Source: Mesorhizobium sp. (GTDB lineage: Bacteria > Pseudomonadota > Alphaproteobacteria > Rhizobiales > Rhizobiaceae). From it: a DNA stretch of 64,000 nucleotides. A model generated the notes under the pieces. That model had not been told where the DNA came from, ran no database searches, and was given only the letters and a program-made list of their open reading frames with translations. The stretch spans positions 1 through 64,000 of the forward strand of contig SAPZ01000004.1 of NCBI GenBank assembly GCA_004020875.1, in the 5' to 3' direction. Position 1 is the first letter of the stretch, and the number at the start of each line of letters is the position of its first letter. Of this stretch, positions 53,167-61,083 are shown one piece after another. Both the position numbers and the translations under genes were made by a program.

Positions 53167-53307
53167 CTAGATCGCCTTGCGGGCGACCATCTTGATCTCG
53201 TCACGGACGATGCCGAGATCATGGAGCTGACGGTTCGAAAGCCGACCCAGCTCGGAAACCGTCTCGCGATAAACGCGCCAGTTACGGTAGCTACGGATCA
53301 GGTTCAT
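53167..53307 (-). CDS. DUF1127 microprotein (copy 2)
   Basis: This 46-residue, Arg-rich protein is of the DUF1127 type: MNLIRSYRNWRVYRETVSEL then GRLSNRQLHDLGIVRDEI and a basic VARKAI end. In Rhodobacter a DUF1127 protein (CcaF1) is encoded upstream of the CcsR sRNAs and affects their maturation; in Agrobacterium, DUF1127 proteins influence phosphate uptake and RNA turnover. It lies 51 bases after a paralogue and directly before the two sRNA units. Confidence 0.9.
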   Translation of the reverse strand: MNLIRSYRNWRVYRETVSELGRLSNRQLHDLGIVRDEIKMVARKAI

Positions 53308-53358
53308 TGTCTTAACTCTCTTCAAAACTGGTTCGGACCATTTGCGGTCCGAAGCGGA

Positions 53359-53499
53359 TTAGACCGCCTTGCGAGCGACGTAGTGGATGTCGCTGCGGCT
53401 GATGCCGAGGTCGGTCAGCTCACGGTTCGACAGGCGGTTCAGCTCGGAAACGGTTTCACGGTAGCGGCGCCAGTTGCGGTAGTTGCGGATCAGGTTCAT
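53359..53499 (-). CDS. DUF1127 microprotein (copy 1)
   Basis: This 46-residue protein is a paralogue of the next gene (MNLIRNYRNWRRYRETVSEL then NRLSNRELTDLGISRSDI and VARKAV), differing mainly in the second half. Both copies keep the Arg-Tyr N-terminus and the LSNxxLxDLGI core that define DUF1127. It is the first gene of the locus; the AT-rich upstream stretch (53500-53590) should hold the promoter. The two paralogues and two sRNA units suggest duplication. Confidence 0.9.
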   Translation of the reverse strand: MNLIRNYRNWRRYRETVSELNRLSNRELTDLGISRSDIHYVARKAV

Positions 53500-53732
53500 G
53501 GTAGTTCTCGTTTCGTCTTTAGTTCGGATCATTCCGTTTGTGTACGAACAGAAAATAGGTGGGGTCGTATCGGTTTAAAAGTGCCGATGGCGCATGGCAG
53601 CAATGCAAATTGTGCAATGCAACATTAACCCCATTCACGCCTTCGTCACAAAGAAGGCGGAATCGAAAAATGCCGCTGCGTCAACGGTTTGGCTGTTTCA
53701 ACTAAGGAAGTGGTCAGGCTTGGGGGAAATGC

Positions 53733-54851
53733 ATGGCGGGCTATGCCACACGGGTGAGGGCGGATATCGCGCGCTGGCGGGAGATCGGGCTGATCGATCC
53801 CGTCACGGCGGAGGCGCTGACGCGCGATGTTGCCGCCAATGAGGGCGCGTCGCTGAGCTTCGGCTCCATCCTGGCGATGATGGCCGCCCTTTTGTTCGGA
53901 GCGGCGATCCTGATTTTCGTCGCCGCCAATTGGGAGGCCATTCCGCGCCTCGTTCGCGTGGCGGCTCTGTTTGCGGTCATTCTTGCAGGCTATGTCGGCG
54001 GCGCGGTGCTGAAGACGCGTGACCATGCCACGCTCGGCGAGGCGCTGTGGATCGTTGCCGCTGCGGCGTTCGGCGGAGCGATCGCGCTGATCGGCCAGAT
54101 GTACCACCTTTCGGGCGACGAGGCCTCAGCGCTGGTGACATGGTGCGCCGGCACGGCGCTGGCGGCGGTCGCGCTGCGCTCTAGCCCGCTGACGGTGGCG
54201 GCGGTCGGCATTGCCGACGCCTGGCTGGTCCTCAAGGGGTTCGGCTTCTACTGGCGCGCGGAAACTCCGCATCTTTTCATCGTCACGGCGATCATCTTGT
54301 TCGCCATTTCATTCTGGACGCGCAGCCGGGCCGCGCGCCACCTCATCATTCTGTCGGTCATTCTCTATCTGGTCCTTCTGGCGACGGATCGCGAGACGCT
54401 GCCGGTGGCCATGTCGCTGGCCATCGTCTCGGCGCTGCTCTTTGCCGCTTCGGTCTTTGCGGGCGATCCGATCGACAGGACTCTCCAGTTGGGCGGCCGG
54501 CTGCCCCTGCACGCTTTACTCGGGTTCCTCACGGGCATGGCGATCATCCAGTTCGAGCTGGCGGATGAAAGCGCCTACAACAGCGGATTTGCCGTCGCTT
54601 CGATCGTGGCGCTGGCCAGTATTGTGGCGGCAATCATGCTGGCGGGGCGCGAGAGCAGGGGCTTGCGCTGGCTGGCTTATACCGGCTTCGCCTTCGAGCT
54701 CGCCATCATCTACAGCGTCACCTTGAGGTCGATGCTGGATACGGCCGGCTTCTTCCTGGCGGCGGCGGTGCTGCTCGGCATACTGGCGCTGATCATCATC
54801 CGCATCGAAAAACGCATGAAAGCGCCTGCCGGAACAGGAGCAGCGGCATGA
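53733..54851 (+). CDS. DUF2157 membrane protein
   Basis: This 372-residue protein has a short cytoplasmic N-terminus (about 1-42, with RWREIGLIDPVTAEALTRDV, a DUF2157 signature) and about ten membrane segments (e.g. ILAMMAALLFGAAILIFVAA). DUF2157 proteins commonly sit before a GDYXXLXY protein, as here. Function is unknown. Its stop overlaps the next start (ATGA), so the two are coupled. Confidence 0.87.
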   Translation: MAGYATRVRADIARWREIGLIDPVTAEALTRDVAANEGASLSFGSILAMMAALLFGAAILIFVAANWEAIPRLVRVAALFAVILAGYVGGAVLKTRDHATLGEALWIVAAAAFGGAIALIGQMYHLSGDEASALVTWCAGTALAAVALRSSPLTVAAVGIADAWLVLKGFGFYWRAETPHLFIVTAIILFAISFWTRSRAARHLIILSVILYLVLLATDRETLPVAMSLAIVSALLFAASVFAGDPIDRTLQLGGRLPLHALLGFLTGMAIIQFELADESAYNSGFAVASIVALASIVAAIMLAGRESRGLRWLAYTGFAFELAIIYSVTLRSMLDTAGFFLAAAVLLGILALIIIRIEKRMKAPAGTGAAA

Positions 54852-55429
54852 CCGGCAAGAAACTGATCATTTCGGCGCTGGTGCTGGCGCTTGTCCAGAT
54901 CGGCTTTCTCAACTGGATCATCGCCGACCGCGCGGCGATCCTGCGCAACGGCAAGGAGGTGCTCCTGAAAGTCCAGCCTGTCGATCCGCGCGATCTACTG
55001 CGCGGCGACTACATCTCTCTCAACAACAACATCTCGCGCATTCCAGTGAAATTGATTGCCAACATTCCGCAAGGCCAGTTCTCCAGCGAGGACACATCGA
55101 TCGTAGTCCGGTTGAAGAAGGGCGCCGACGGTTATTGGCAGCCGACCGCGGCATGGTTCGGCAAGGCGCCGTCACCGGCGGGCGCGGGTGAAGCAGACAT
55201 TGCCGGCCATGTCGTGGAGGGCTGGGGCCTTCGTGATACGGACGCGACGATCGCGCCGGACTATGGGATCGACCGCTTCTATTTGCCGGAAGGCGAGGGC
55301 GTGGCGATCCAGGACGACATGCGCGTGCGGCCGTTCGGCATCAAGCTTGCGCTCGCGTCCGACGGCACGGCACAAATCAAGGCGCTGATGGACGGCGACA
55401 AGACGCTGTTCGAGGAGCCGCTTTATTAA
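54848..55429 (+). CDS. GDYXXLXY-family protein
   Basis: This 193-residue protein has one N-terminal membrane anchor (LIISALVLALVQIGFLNWII) and the family's key region VDPRDLLRGDYISLNN, where the usual final Tyr of GDYxxLxY is Asn. The remainder is periplasmic, predicted beta-rich. It is the standard partner of DUF2157 membrane proteins. Function is unknown. Confidence 0.87.
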   Translation: MTGKKLIISALVLALVQIGFLNWIIADRAAILRNGKEVLLKVQPVDPRDLLRGDYISLNNNISRIPVKLIANIPQGQFSSEDTSIVVRLKKGADGYWQPTAAWFGKAPSPAGAGEADIAGHVVEGWGLRDTDATIAPDYGIDRFYLPEGEGVAIQDDMRVRPFGIKLALASDGTAQIKALMDGDKTLFEEPLY

Positions 55430-55570
55430 GGAGTTAGGTCGTTGCGTTCGCGCTGACGAGTGCGACGCGCGTTGACTGCGCCGGTCCGCCTTCGCCAGGC
55501 TTCGGAGGACACGTTCAGCTCTTCGAGCCTCAGGCGGACGCCTGCCACCCGAACTCGTCAGAACGAAGAA

Positions 55571-55655
55571 TGGTGCGGATGAAGGGACTCGAACCCCCAC
55601 GCCTTTCGGCACTGGAACCTAAATCCAGGGCGTCTACCAATTCCGCCACATCCGC
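55571..55655 (-). tRNA. tRNA-Leu (anticodon TAG), CCA encoded
   Basis: The complement begins GCGGATGTGGCGGAATTGG and has an anticodon loop TTTAGGT between CTGGA and TCCAG (anticodon TAG), a long variable arm (TGCCGAAAGGCG) typical of class II tRNA, T-arm GGTTCGAGTCC, and encoded CCA. Confidence 0.96.
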
Positions 55656-55998
55656 TTTCCCCGGCAATCCCATGTAGCCATCATTCTGTCAATGTCGGGG
55701 CTCAGATCATGCTTATCCGGCTAGACGCGAAGATAGTTGAAAATTGGGCTAGCCTGTGACAAAAGGCGTGTCGAATGTGACGGAACGTGAGTTTCCGCTT
55801 CTGCAAGATGTGAAAAGTTATAGGAAAAACAAAAACTTATTCGCATCTGGCACGGCGTAGTTCAGGAGAGTTTGAACCGCGTTAGCGGTCAAATCGCCAG
55901 GTTCCGTACCAAAAGCCATTTCCGGCAACATCATACCGGCAGGCTGTAAACGGCTAATACCGTTTCGCAGCCTCATTGTTGAAAACAAAGGTTCTAGG
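55656..55998. other. 343-bp region upstream of trigger factor
   Basis: This region is AT-rich and holds no gene. It should contain the tig promoter. A strong imperfect hairpin at 55941-55973 lies in the probable leader. Confidence 0.6.
55941..55973 (+). promoter_or_regulatory. Hairpin in the tig leader
   Basis: AGGCTG (55941-55946) pairs with CAGCCT (55968-55973) and AAACGG (55948-55953) with CCGTTT (55960-55965). It ends 25 bases before the tig start, next to the ribosome-binding region. It might affect translation or mRNA stability. Confidence 0.45.
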
Positions 55999-57489
55999 AT
56001 GCAGGTCACCGAAACGCTCAACTCCGGTCTCAAGCGCGAGATCAAGATCACCGTGCCGGCCGGTGACATGGAAGCCAAGCTGATGGCGCGGCTGACCGAT
56101 GCCCGCGACAAGGTGCGCATCAACGGCTTCCGCCCGGGCAAGGTGCCGGTGCAGCACCTGCGCAAGATGTACGGCAAGTCGTTCATGGCCGAGGTCGTCA
56201 ACGAGATTCTCAACGACTCGACCCGCTCGATCATCACAGGGCGCGGTGAAAAGGCCGCCATGCAGCCCGAAGTGATCATGACCGAGGACGAGAAGGAGGC
56301 CGAGAAGATCCTGGCCGGCGGCGCCGATTTCGAATTCAGCCTCAACTACGAAGTCATCCCGGCGATCGAGATCAAGGATTTTTCCGATATCAAGGTGACG
56401 CGCCAGGTCTATGACGTGCCGGAATCGGAAGTCGACGATCAGGTGAAGCGCGTTGCCGAATCGTCGCGCAGCTACGAGCCGAAGACCGGCAAGGCCGCCG
56501 AGGGTGACCGTGTGAGCATCGATTATGTCGGCAAGATCGGCGGCGAGGCTTTCGCCGGCGGCGCCGGGACCGACCAGCCGCTCGTGCTCGGCTCCAAGGA
56601 GTTCATCCCGGGCTTCGAGGACCAGTTGATCGGCACGAAGGCCGGCGACGAGAAGCAGATCACCGTCACCTTCCCCGAAAACTACCAGGCTGCGCATCTG
56701 GCCGGCAAGGAAGCCACGTTCGACGTCACCGTCAAGGAAGTGTCGGCGCCCGGCGAGCTCGAAGTCAATGACGAGACGGCCAAGAATCTCGGCCTGGAAT
56801 CGCTCGAGCGCCTGCGCGAGATCGTGCGCGGCCAGCTCGAGAACCAGTTCGGCTCGATGACTCGCCAGAAGGTGAAGCGCCAGCTGCTCGACCAGCTCGA
56901 CGCATCCTACTCCTTCGAGGCGCCATCGAAGCTTGTCGAGGCCGAGTTCAACAATATCTGGGCTCAGGTCAATCGCGATCTCGAAGCCGCCGGCCGCACC
57001 TTCGCCGACGAAGAGACGACGGAGGAAGAGGCACGCGCCGAATATATGCGCCTTGCCGAGCGCCGCGTGCGTCTCGGTCTGGTGCTCGCCGAAATCGGCG
57101 AAAAGGCCGGCGTCACCGTGTCGGACGAGGAACTGCAGCGCGGCCTGTTCGAGCAGGTGCGCCGCTTCCCGGCCAACCAGCAGCAGGAAGCCTTCGAGTT
57201 CTATCGCAGCAATCCGGAAGCCATCAACGCGCTGCGCGCGCCGATGTTCGAGGAGAAGGTCGTCGATTATTTGCTCGGCCAGATCTCGGTCAATGACGTC
57301 AAGGTCGGCAAGGAAGAGCTGATGGCCGACGACGAGGAAGCCGAAACCGCGACCAAGGCGAAGCCGGCCAAGAAGGCCTCTTCGAAGAAGGCCGAAGCCA
57401 AGGCAGAGGTGGGCGAAGCCGCCGCCGAGGCGGAAGAGCCGAAGAAGAAGGCCGCGCCGAAGAAGAAAGCAGCCAAGGAAGCCGAGTAA
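55999..57489 (+). CDS. tig: Trigger factor
   Basis: This 496-residue ribosome-bound chaperone has the N-terminal ribosome-docking domain ([18 protein letters not shown] near 36-53 holds the GFRxGKxP signature), the FKBP-type prolyl isomerase domain (about 165-245, [14 protein letters not shown]) and the C-terminal chaperone arms. The last 50 residues are a Lys/Ala/Glu tail, an extension seen in rhizobial copies. A strong terminator follows. Confidence 0.95.
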   Translation: MQVTETLNSGLKREIKITVPAGDMEAKLMARLTDARDKVRINGFRPGKVPVQHLRKMYGKSFMAEVVNEILNDSTRSIITGRGEKAAMQPEVIMTEDEKEAEKILAGGADFEFSLNYEVIPAIEIKDFSDIKVTRQVYDVPESEVDDQVKRVAESSRSYEPKTGKAAEGDRVSIDYVGKIGGEAFAGGAGTDQPLVLGSKEFIPGFEDQLIGTKAGDEKQITVTFPENYQAAHLAGKEATFDVTVKEVSAPGELEVNDETAKNLGLESLERLREIVRGQLENQFGSMTRQKVKRQLLDQLDASYSFEAPSKLVEAEFNNIWAQVNRDLEAAGRTFADEETTEEEARAEYMRLAERRVRLGLVLAEIGEKAGVTVSDEELQRGLFEQVRRFPANQQQEAFEFYRSNPEAINALRAPMFEEKVVDYLLGQISVNDVKVGKEELMADDEEAETATKAKPAKKASSKKAEAKAEVGEAAAEAEEPKKKAAPKKKAAKEAE

Positions 57490-57512
57490 CAGGTTTCAAC
57501 ACCGCGATTTCG

Positions 57513-57538
57513 AAAGGCCGCCTCCGGGCGGCCTTTTT
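57513..57538 (+). terminator. Rho-independent terminator after tig
   Basis: AAAGGCCGCC-TCCG-GGCGGCCTTT is a perfect 10-bp stem with a tetraloop and a T-run. Confidence 0.9.
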
Positions 57539-57680
57539 CATTGCGGGAGGTTTCATTGTGGCGGCGCGGCAACACAGACAACTTGTCTTGATTGTCCGGT
57601 GCTGGCGATACCAAGCATTGAACATTATCTGCGCCTCATCGTATTCGCGGGCGTTTGGAGGCATCGGTGAGGCTGGGTCC

Positions 57681-58190
57681 ATGATGAGAGACGTGGTCAT
57701 TGCCGCGGCGCTCTTGTTGGCCGCGACGGTCGGCGTCGCGCGGGCTGAGCCGAATATGGGCAACTGGAGCGTCCGCTCCGGCAATGACGGCCAGATCACG
57801 GCGTCGCTCCATGCCAGCAACAAGCTGATCACTGGCGGCGGAGCCCTGGGCTACAGTCCGGTGCTTACGCTTGCTTGCCGGCCTGATGGCGAACCGCGCT
57901 GGAGCGAATGGCTCCAGCTCGACGACGCCGTCTCCGCCAGCCGCAAGATCACCATCTCCGTTGTTGTCGACGGCGGCAAAACCGATGAAAGCTGGTCGGT
58001 CGGCCCGCGCGGCAGAACTCTGGTCAGGGATGGGAACGACGGCATCAAGCGCCTGGTTTCGGCGAACCGGCTGACGCTGTCATGGCGCTTCGGCCTGCTG
58101 TCGGGGCGTGGTGAGGCGGATTTCGAGCTTGCCGGTCTTTCGGAAGCGATCGGTCAGCTTGCTGCGAGTTGCAACACCGATCCGCCTTGA
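57681..58190 (+). CDS. Exported protein of unknown function
   Basis: This 169-residue protein has a signal peptide (MMRDVVIAAALLLAATVGVARA, cut near residue 22). The mature part is beta-rich with two cysteines (LTLACRPDG and AASCNTDPP). Its layout (a WSVRSGNDGQ start, an SxWxxxxQLDDAV middle) recalls small periplasmic proteins of the VasI-like type, but I cannot confirm it. The ATG at 57681 is preferred because a signal peptide begins there. Stand-alone between tig and a repeat region. Confidence 0.6.
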   Translation: MMRDVVIAAALLLAATVGVARAEPNMGNWSVRSGNDGQITASLHASNKLITGGGALGYSPVLTLACRPDGEPRWSEWLQLDDAVSASRKITISVVVDGGKTDESWSVGPRGRTLVRDGNDGIKRLVSANRLTLSWRFGLLSGRGEADFELAGLSEAIGQLAASCNTDPP

Positions 58191-58199
58191 TCCCACCGC

Positions 58200-58243
58200 T
58201 TAAAGCGCGTCGCGCTGAAACGGAATCAGGCGCGGCGCTTTAA
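58200..58243. repeat. Rhizobial palindromic repeat (TTAAAGCGC type)
   Basis: TTAAAGCGC (58200-58208) pairs with GCGCTTTAA (58235-58243) around GAAACGGAATCAGG. This type is frequent in rhizobial intergenic regions and stands directly before a second palindrome. Confidence 0.65.
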
Positions 58244-58261
58244 AAGATCTTTGTTTGATGG

Positions 58262-58301
58262 ATGTCGTCATCCCAAAACCCTGCCCAGTTTTGGGCGACA
58301 T
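58262..58301. repeat. Rhizobial palindromic repeat (CCCAAAA type)
   Basis: ATGTCG (58262-58267) pairs with CGACAT (58296-58301), and CCCAAAA (58272-58278) with TTTTGGG (58289-58295). A related half (GTCCCAAAACCGC) occurs near 32641 before tatB. Confidence 0.65.
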
Positions 58302-58561
58302 GCATTAGAACAGGCTGTCCAGTTCGGCGGCCTTGTCACGCACCGAACAGCTTGGCGATGACACCGAGCACCGCAGTGGACAGGCCTAAGCCTCGGCCAA
58401 AGCCGGCCTTTTCTATCCATTTCGACAATTCTGTGGTATGTAGGTGCCGCAATTCCACTGAAGAGCCCGGATCCTCCGCTCTAGCGTGCAGCGCCGCAGG
58501 CGGGATTGGCGTGGTGCCGATCGTTCCGACGCAAAACGAGAACCATCAGGGAGGAAATGCG

Positions 58562-58942
58562 ATGCGTACAATCGCGCTTTTCATCGTCTTGTCCGCTACC
58601 ACCTTCTTCATAAGCCCATCGCAGGCGCAAGATGCTGCCGCGGGCGAGAAGGTCTTCACGAAGTGCAAGGTCTGCCACATTGCCGACCAGGACCAGAATA
58701 AGATCGGTCCGTCCCTGCACGGCGTCATCGGGCGTGTTGCCGGCACGCATCCCAACTTCACTTATTCCGCAGCGATGATCGCAGCTGGAAAATCCGGCGT
58801 CAAATGGGACGAGCCGACCCTGACGACCTACCTGCACGCCCCCCAGGCGATGGTCAAGGGGACAAAGATGACATTTCCCGGCCTCAAGGACGATAAGGAC
58901 ATAGCCAACGTCATCGCCTACCTGAAGCAGTTCTCCAAATAG
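58562..58942 (+). CDS. Class I c-type cytochrome
   Basis: This 126-residue exported cytochrome has a signal peptide (TIALFIVLSATTFFISPSQAQ, cut near residue 22), the heme site CKVCH at about 35-39, a GPSLHGVIGR stretch and the distal methionine region GTKMTFPGLK. It resembles cytochromes c2/c550 that carry electrons to oxidases. GGAGG precedes the ATG. Facing it downstream, convergently, is a cytochrome oxidase operon for which it could be a donor, though that link is inferred. Confidence 0.92.
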   Translation: MRTIALFIVLSATTFFISPSQAQDAAAGEKVFTKCKVCHIADQDQNKIGPSLHGVIGRVAGTHPNFTYSAAMIAAGKSGVKWDEPTLTTYLHAPQAMVKGTKMTFPGLKDDKDIANVIAYLKQFSK

Positions 58943-59011
58943 GTCACCCTTCCGGGCACCGTCGCTGGTCGTCCTGCAATTGCGCTGTTGAAATGTCGCG
59001 CCCCCGTGCCG

Positions 59012-59092
59012 TTATGCCGGCAGCGTGAGGAATCCCGACAGCAGCAGAACAACTATGCCAAGGCCGAGTATGACAAGTGTCCGCGTGTCCAT
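59012..59092 (-). CDS. Possible 26-residue single-helix membrane peptide
   Basis: On the minus strand an ATG at 59092 opens a 26-codon frame whose product is essentially one membrane helix (VILGLGIVVLLLSGFLTL) with a short charged N-terminus (MDTRT). AAGGTG lies 7 bases upstream, a good ribosome-binding site. It follows the oxidase genes by about 150 bases. Small hydrophobic subunits are common in oxidases. No homologue is known to me. Confidence 0.45.
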   Translation of the reverse strand: MDTRTLVILGLGIVVLLLSGFLTLPA

Positions 59093-59239
59093 GACGTTCA
59101 CCTTCGACCGGGCGGATGACCGAAAATCTGGATCGATTTTCGAAAAGGATCATAGGCCCATCAAAGCGGAACAGCGCCCTGCGCTTCCGAAAAAAGGGCG
59201 CGCGACGCTGTAAGAGGATATCTCCTCGTTTTTACGCGA

Positions 59240-59638
59240 TCAGGGGCCGGGTCCGAAAAACGCGATACGGGTCAGCAGCGTATAATCGGCTTCGAAAACC
59301 ATCATGGTCACGAAGACCAGTACCAATATCGGCGGCAGGATGATCGCATACATCATCGCCAGCCGCTCCCAGGCCATGTGCATGAAGACGGCGACGATCA
59401 ATCCCGCCTTGAGCATCATGAAGATCAGGATCAGCGACCATCTGAGATAGCCGTGGATGCCGAAATAGTCGACCAGGTAGGAGCATGTGCTGAGGATGAA
59501 CAGCCACGCCCAGACCACCAGGTAGAGCTTGATCGGGTGCTCCTGGTGGGTGTCGGTGGTGGCGACGGCCGCCGCATCATGCCCATGGGTGGCGTGCAGC
59601 GCGTGTTGTCCGAGACCGTTTGCGGTTGCTTCAGCCAT
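59240..59638 (-). CDS. Cytochrome oxidase subunit IV-like membrane protein
   Basis: This 132-residue protein has three membrane segments (LYLVVWAWLFILSTCSYLV; LILIFMMLKAGLIVAVFMHM; AIILPPILVLVFVTMMVF) after a His-rich N-terminus, matching the prokaryotic subunit IV (COX4_pro-type) family. The ATG at 59638 lies 7 bases after the preceding gene's stop, so it is the last main gene of the oxidase operon. It probably stabilises the complex. Confidence 0.82.
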   Translation of the reverse strand: MAEATANGLGQHALHATHGHDAAAVATTDTHQEHPIKLYLVVWAWLFILSTCSYLVDYFGIHGYLRWSLILIFMMLKAGLIVAVFMHMAWERLAMMYAIILPPILVLVFVTMMVFEADYTLLTRIAFFGPGP

Positions 59639-59645
59639 ATCTGCC

Positions 59646-60368
59646 TCACCAAAGATAGAAAAAGGCGAAGATGAACACCCAGACCAGATCGACGAAGTGC
59701 CAGTAGAGTCCCATGATCTCGACATTCTCATAGCGGCCCCGGCGGCTGGTGAAGAAGCCGGGGCGCCCAGTGTCGAAGTCGCCACGCCAGACCTTTCGCG
59801 CCACGATGACCAGGAAGATCACGCCGATCGTGACATGGGTGCCGTGGAAGCCCGTGATCATGAAGAAGCATGAGCCGAACTGCGCTGCCCCCCAAGGATT
59901 GCCCCATGGCCGCACCCCTTCGGTGATCAGCTTGGTCCATTCGAAGGCCTGCATGCCGACGAATGTCGCGCCAAGTGCTGCGGTCAAAAGCATCAATATC
60001 GCGGTTTTGCGACGATCGTGGCGGTAGCCGAAATTGACTGCCATGGCCATCGTTCCGCTGCTCGAGATCAGCACGAAAGTCATGATGGCGATCAGGATCA
60101 GCGGAATTTCCGAGCCGCCGATGCGAAGTGCAAAGACCTCACTTGGATTCGGCCACGGCACGCGCGTGGAAATGCGCGCGGTCATGTAGGAGAGCAGGAA
60201 GCATCCAAAGACGAATGTGTCGCTGAGCAGGAAGATCCACATCATGGCCTTGCCCCAGGACACGTTCTTGAAGGCCCGCTGGTCCGAGGCCCAATCGGCG
60301 GCGATGCCGCGCCAACCGGCGGGCCTGGGCTCCATCTGGCTGGTATGGGTCATGGTCGTCTCGGCCAT
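59646..60368 (-). CDS. coxP: Cytochrome oxidase subunit III, CoxP-like
   Basis: This 240-residue heme-copper oxidase subunit III has five or more membrane segments and the family motifs FVGMQAFEW and ITGFHGTHVTIGVIF, ending YWHFVDLVWVFIFAFFYLW. In Bradyrhizobium the alternative oxidase operon coxMNOP holds two subunit III genes; by position this one corresponds to coxP. The orthology is inferred. Confidence 0.85.
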   Translation of the reverse strand: MAETTMTHTSQMEPRPAGWRGIAADWASDQRAFKNVSWGKAMMWIFLLSDTFVFGCFLLSYMTARISTRVPWPNPSEVFALRIGGSEIPLILIAIMTFVLISSSGTMAMAVNFGYRHDRRKTAILMLLTAALGATFVGMQAFEWTKLITEGVRPWGNPWGAAQFGSCFFMITGFHGTHVTIGVIFLVIVARKVWRGDFDTGRPGFFTSRRGRYENVEIMGLYWHFVDLVWVFIFAFFYLW

Positions 60369-60378
60369 CGCCGGTCTC

Positions 60379-61083
60379 CTAGGTCAGCAGCCGTTGGCAG
60401 ATGTCGATGAAGGTCGCGGCCCAACCCGCCAGCAGGGCGAAGATGCAGAGCCAGACGAAAAGCAGGAAATGCCAGTACATGGCGCAGAGCTCGACGCTGA
60501 GTCGAAGCCGCTCCGGCCGCGCTCCATTCCAGGCGCCGATGCTCGTCCTTCCAAGTCCAACCAGACCGCCGAATATGTGCAGGCCATGCATGCCGGTGAT
60601 CAGATAGAAGAAGCTGTTGGCCGGGTTGGATGCGAGCAGGTAGCCGTCCCCGGTCAGTTGCCGCCATGCCATCAACTGACCGACGAGAAAGGCAAGCGTC
60701 GTGAACCCCGCCGTGGCAAGGCCCAGCCGGACGTTGTCGATCTGGCCTTTGCGCGCGGCGACCACGGCACATTGCAGCGCGACGCTGCTTAGCACCAGCA
60801 CGCCGGTGTTGAGCCAGAGCAGGCGCGGCAGCGGCAGCGGCTGCCAGTCGGGCAGCCCCATGCGCATGAAATAGGCGCTGGTGAACAGCGAAAACAGGCA
60901 GCCGACGACGGCGAGGAAGACACCGAGGCCGATCTTGGCGGTGGGTAGCGCCGACCGGTCGAAACCGACGAAATCGCCGGCAAGGCCTTGCTCCAACCAG
61001 GGCTTGGCCGTCAGCCGTTGGTGCGAAAGCCACCATCCGGCAAAGCCCGCGATCACCAGCAGAAAGACCAGGATGACGCTCAT
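60379..61083 (-). CDS. coxO: Cytochrome oxidase subunit III, CoxO-like
   Basis: This 234-residue subunit III-type protein is more divergent than the next gene. It keeps LITGMHGLHIFGGLVGLG and the ending YWHFLLFVWLCIFALL. The ATG at 61083 overlaps the stop of the subunit I gene by 4 bases. Two adjacent subunit III genes after subunit I match the coxMNOP pattern. Confidence 0.83.
   Translation of the reverse strand: MSVILVFLLVIAGFAGWWLSHQRLTAKPWLEQGLAGDFVGFDRSALPTAKIGLGVFLAVVGCLFSLFTSAYFMRMGLPDWQPLPLPRLLWLNTGVLVLSSVALQCAVVAARKGQIDNVRLGLATAGFTTLAFLVGQLMAWRQLTGDGYLLASNPANSFFYLITGMHGLHIFGGLVGLGRTSIGAWNGARPERLRLSVELCAMYWHFLLFVWLCIFALLAGWAATFIDICQRLLT

Larger units (their letters stand above)
58191..58561. 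other. 371-bp repeat-bearing region upstream of the cytochrome c gene
   Basis: There is no gene. Two adjacent palindromic repeats occupy 58200-58301. The rest probably holds the cytochrome promoter. GGGAGGAAA just before 58562 is its ribosome-binding site. Confidence 0.6.

Noticed and set aside
53552..53582. Possible RpoH-type promoter upstream of the DUF1127 genes (CACTTTTAA ... CCCCACCTAT on the minus strand)
   Set aside because: The elements resemble RpoH boxes but the spacing is too short by several bases, so no promoter was listed.
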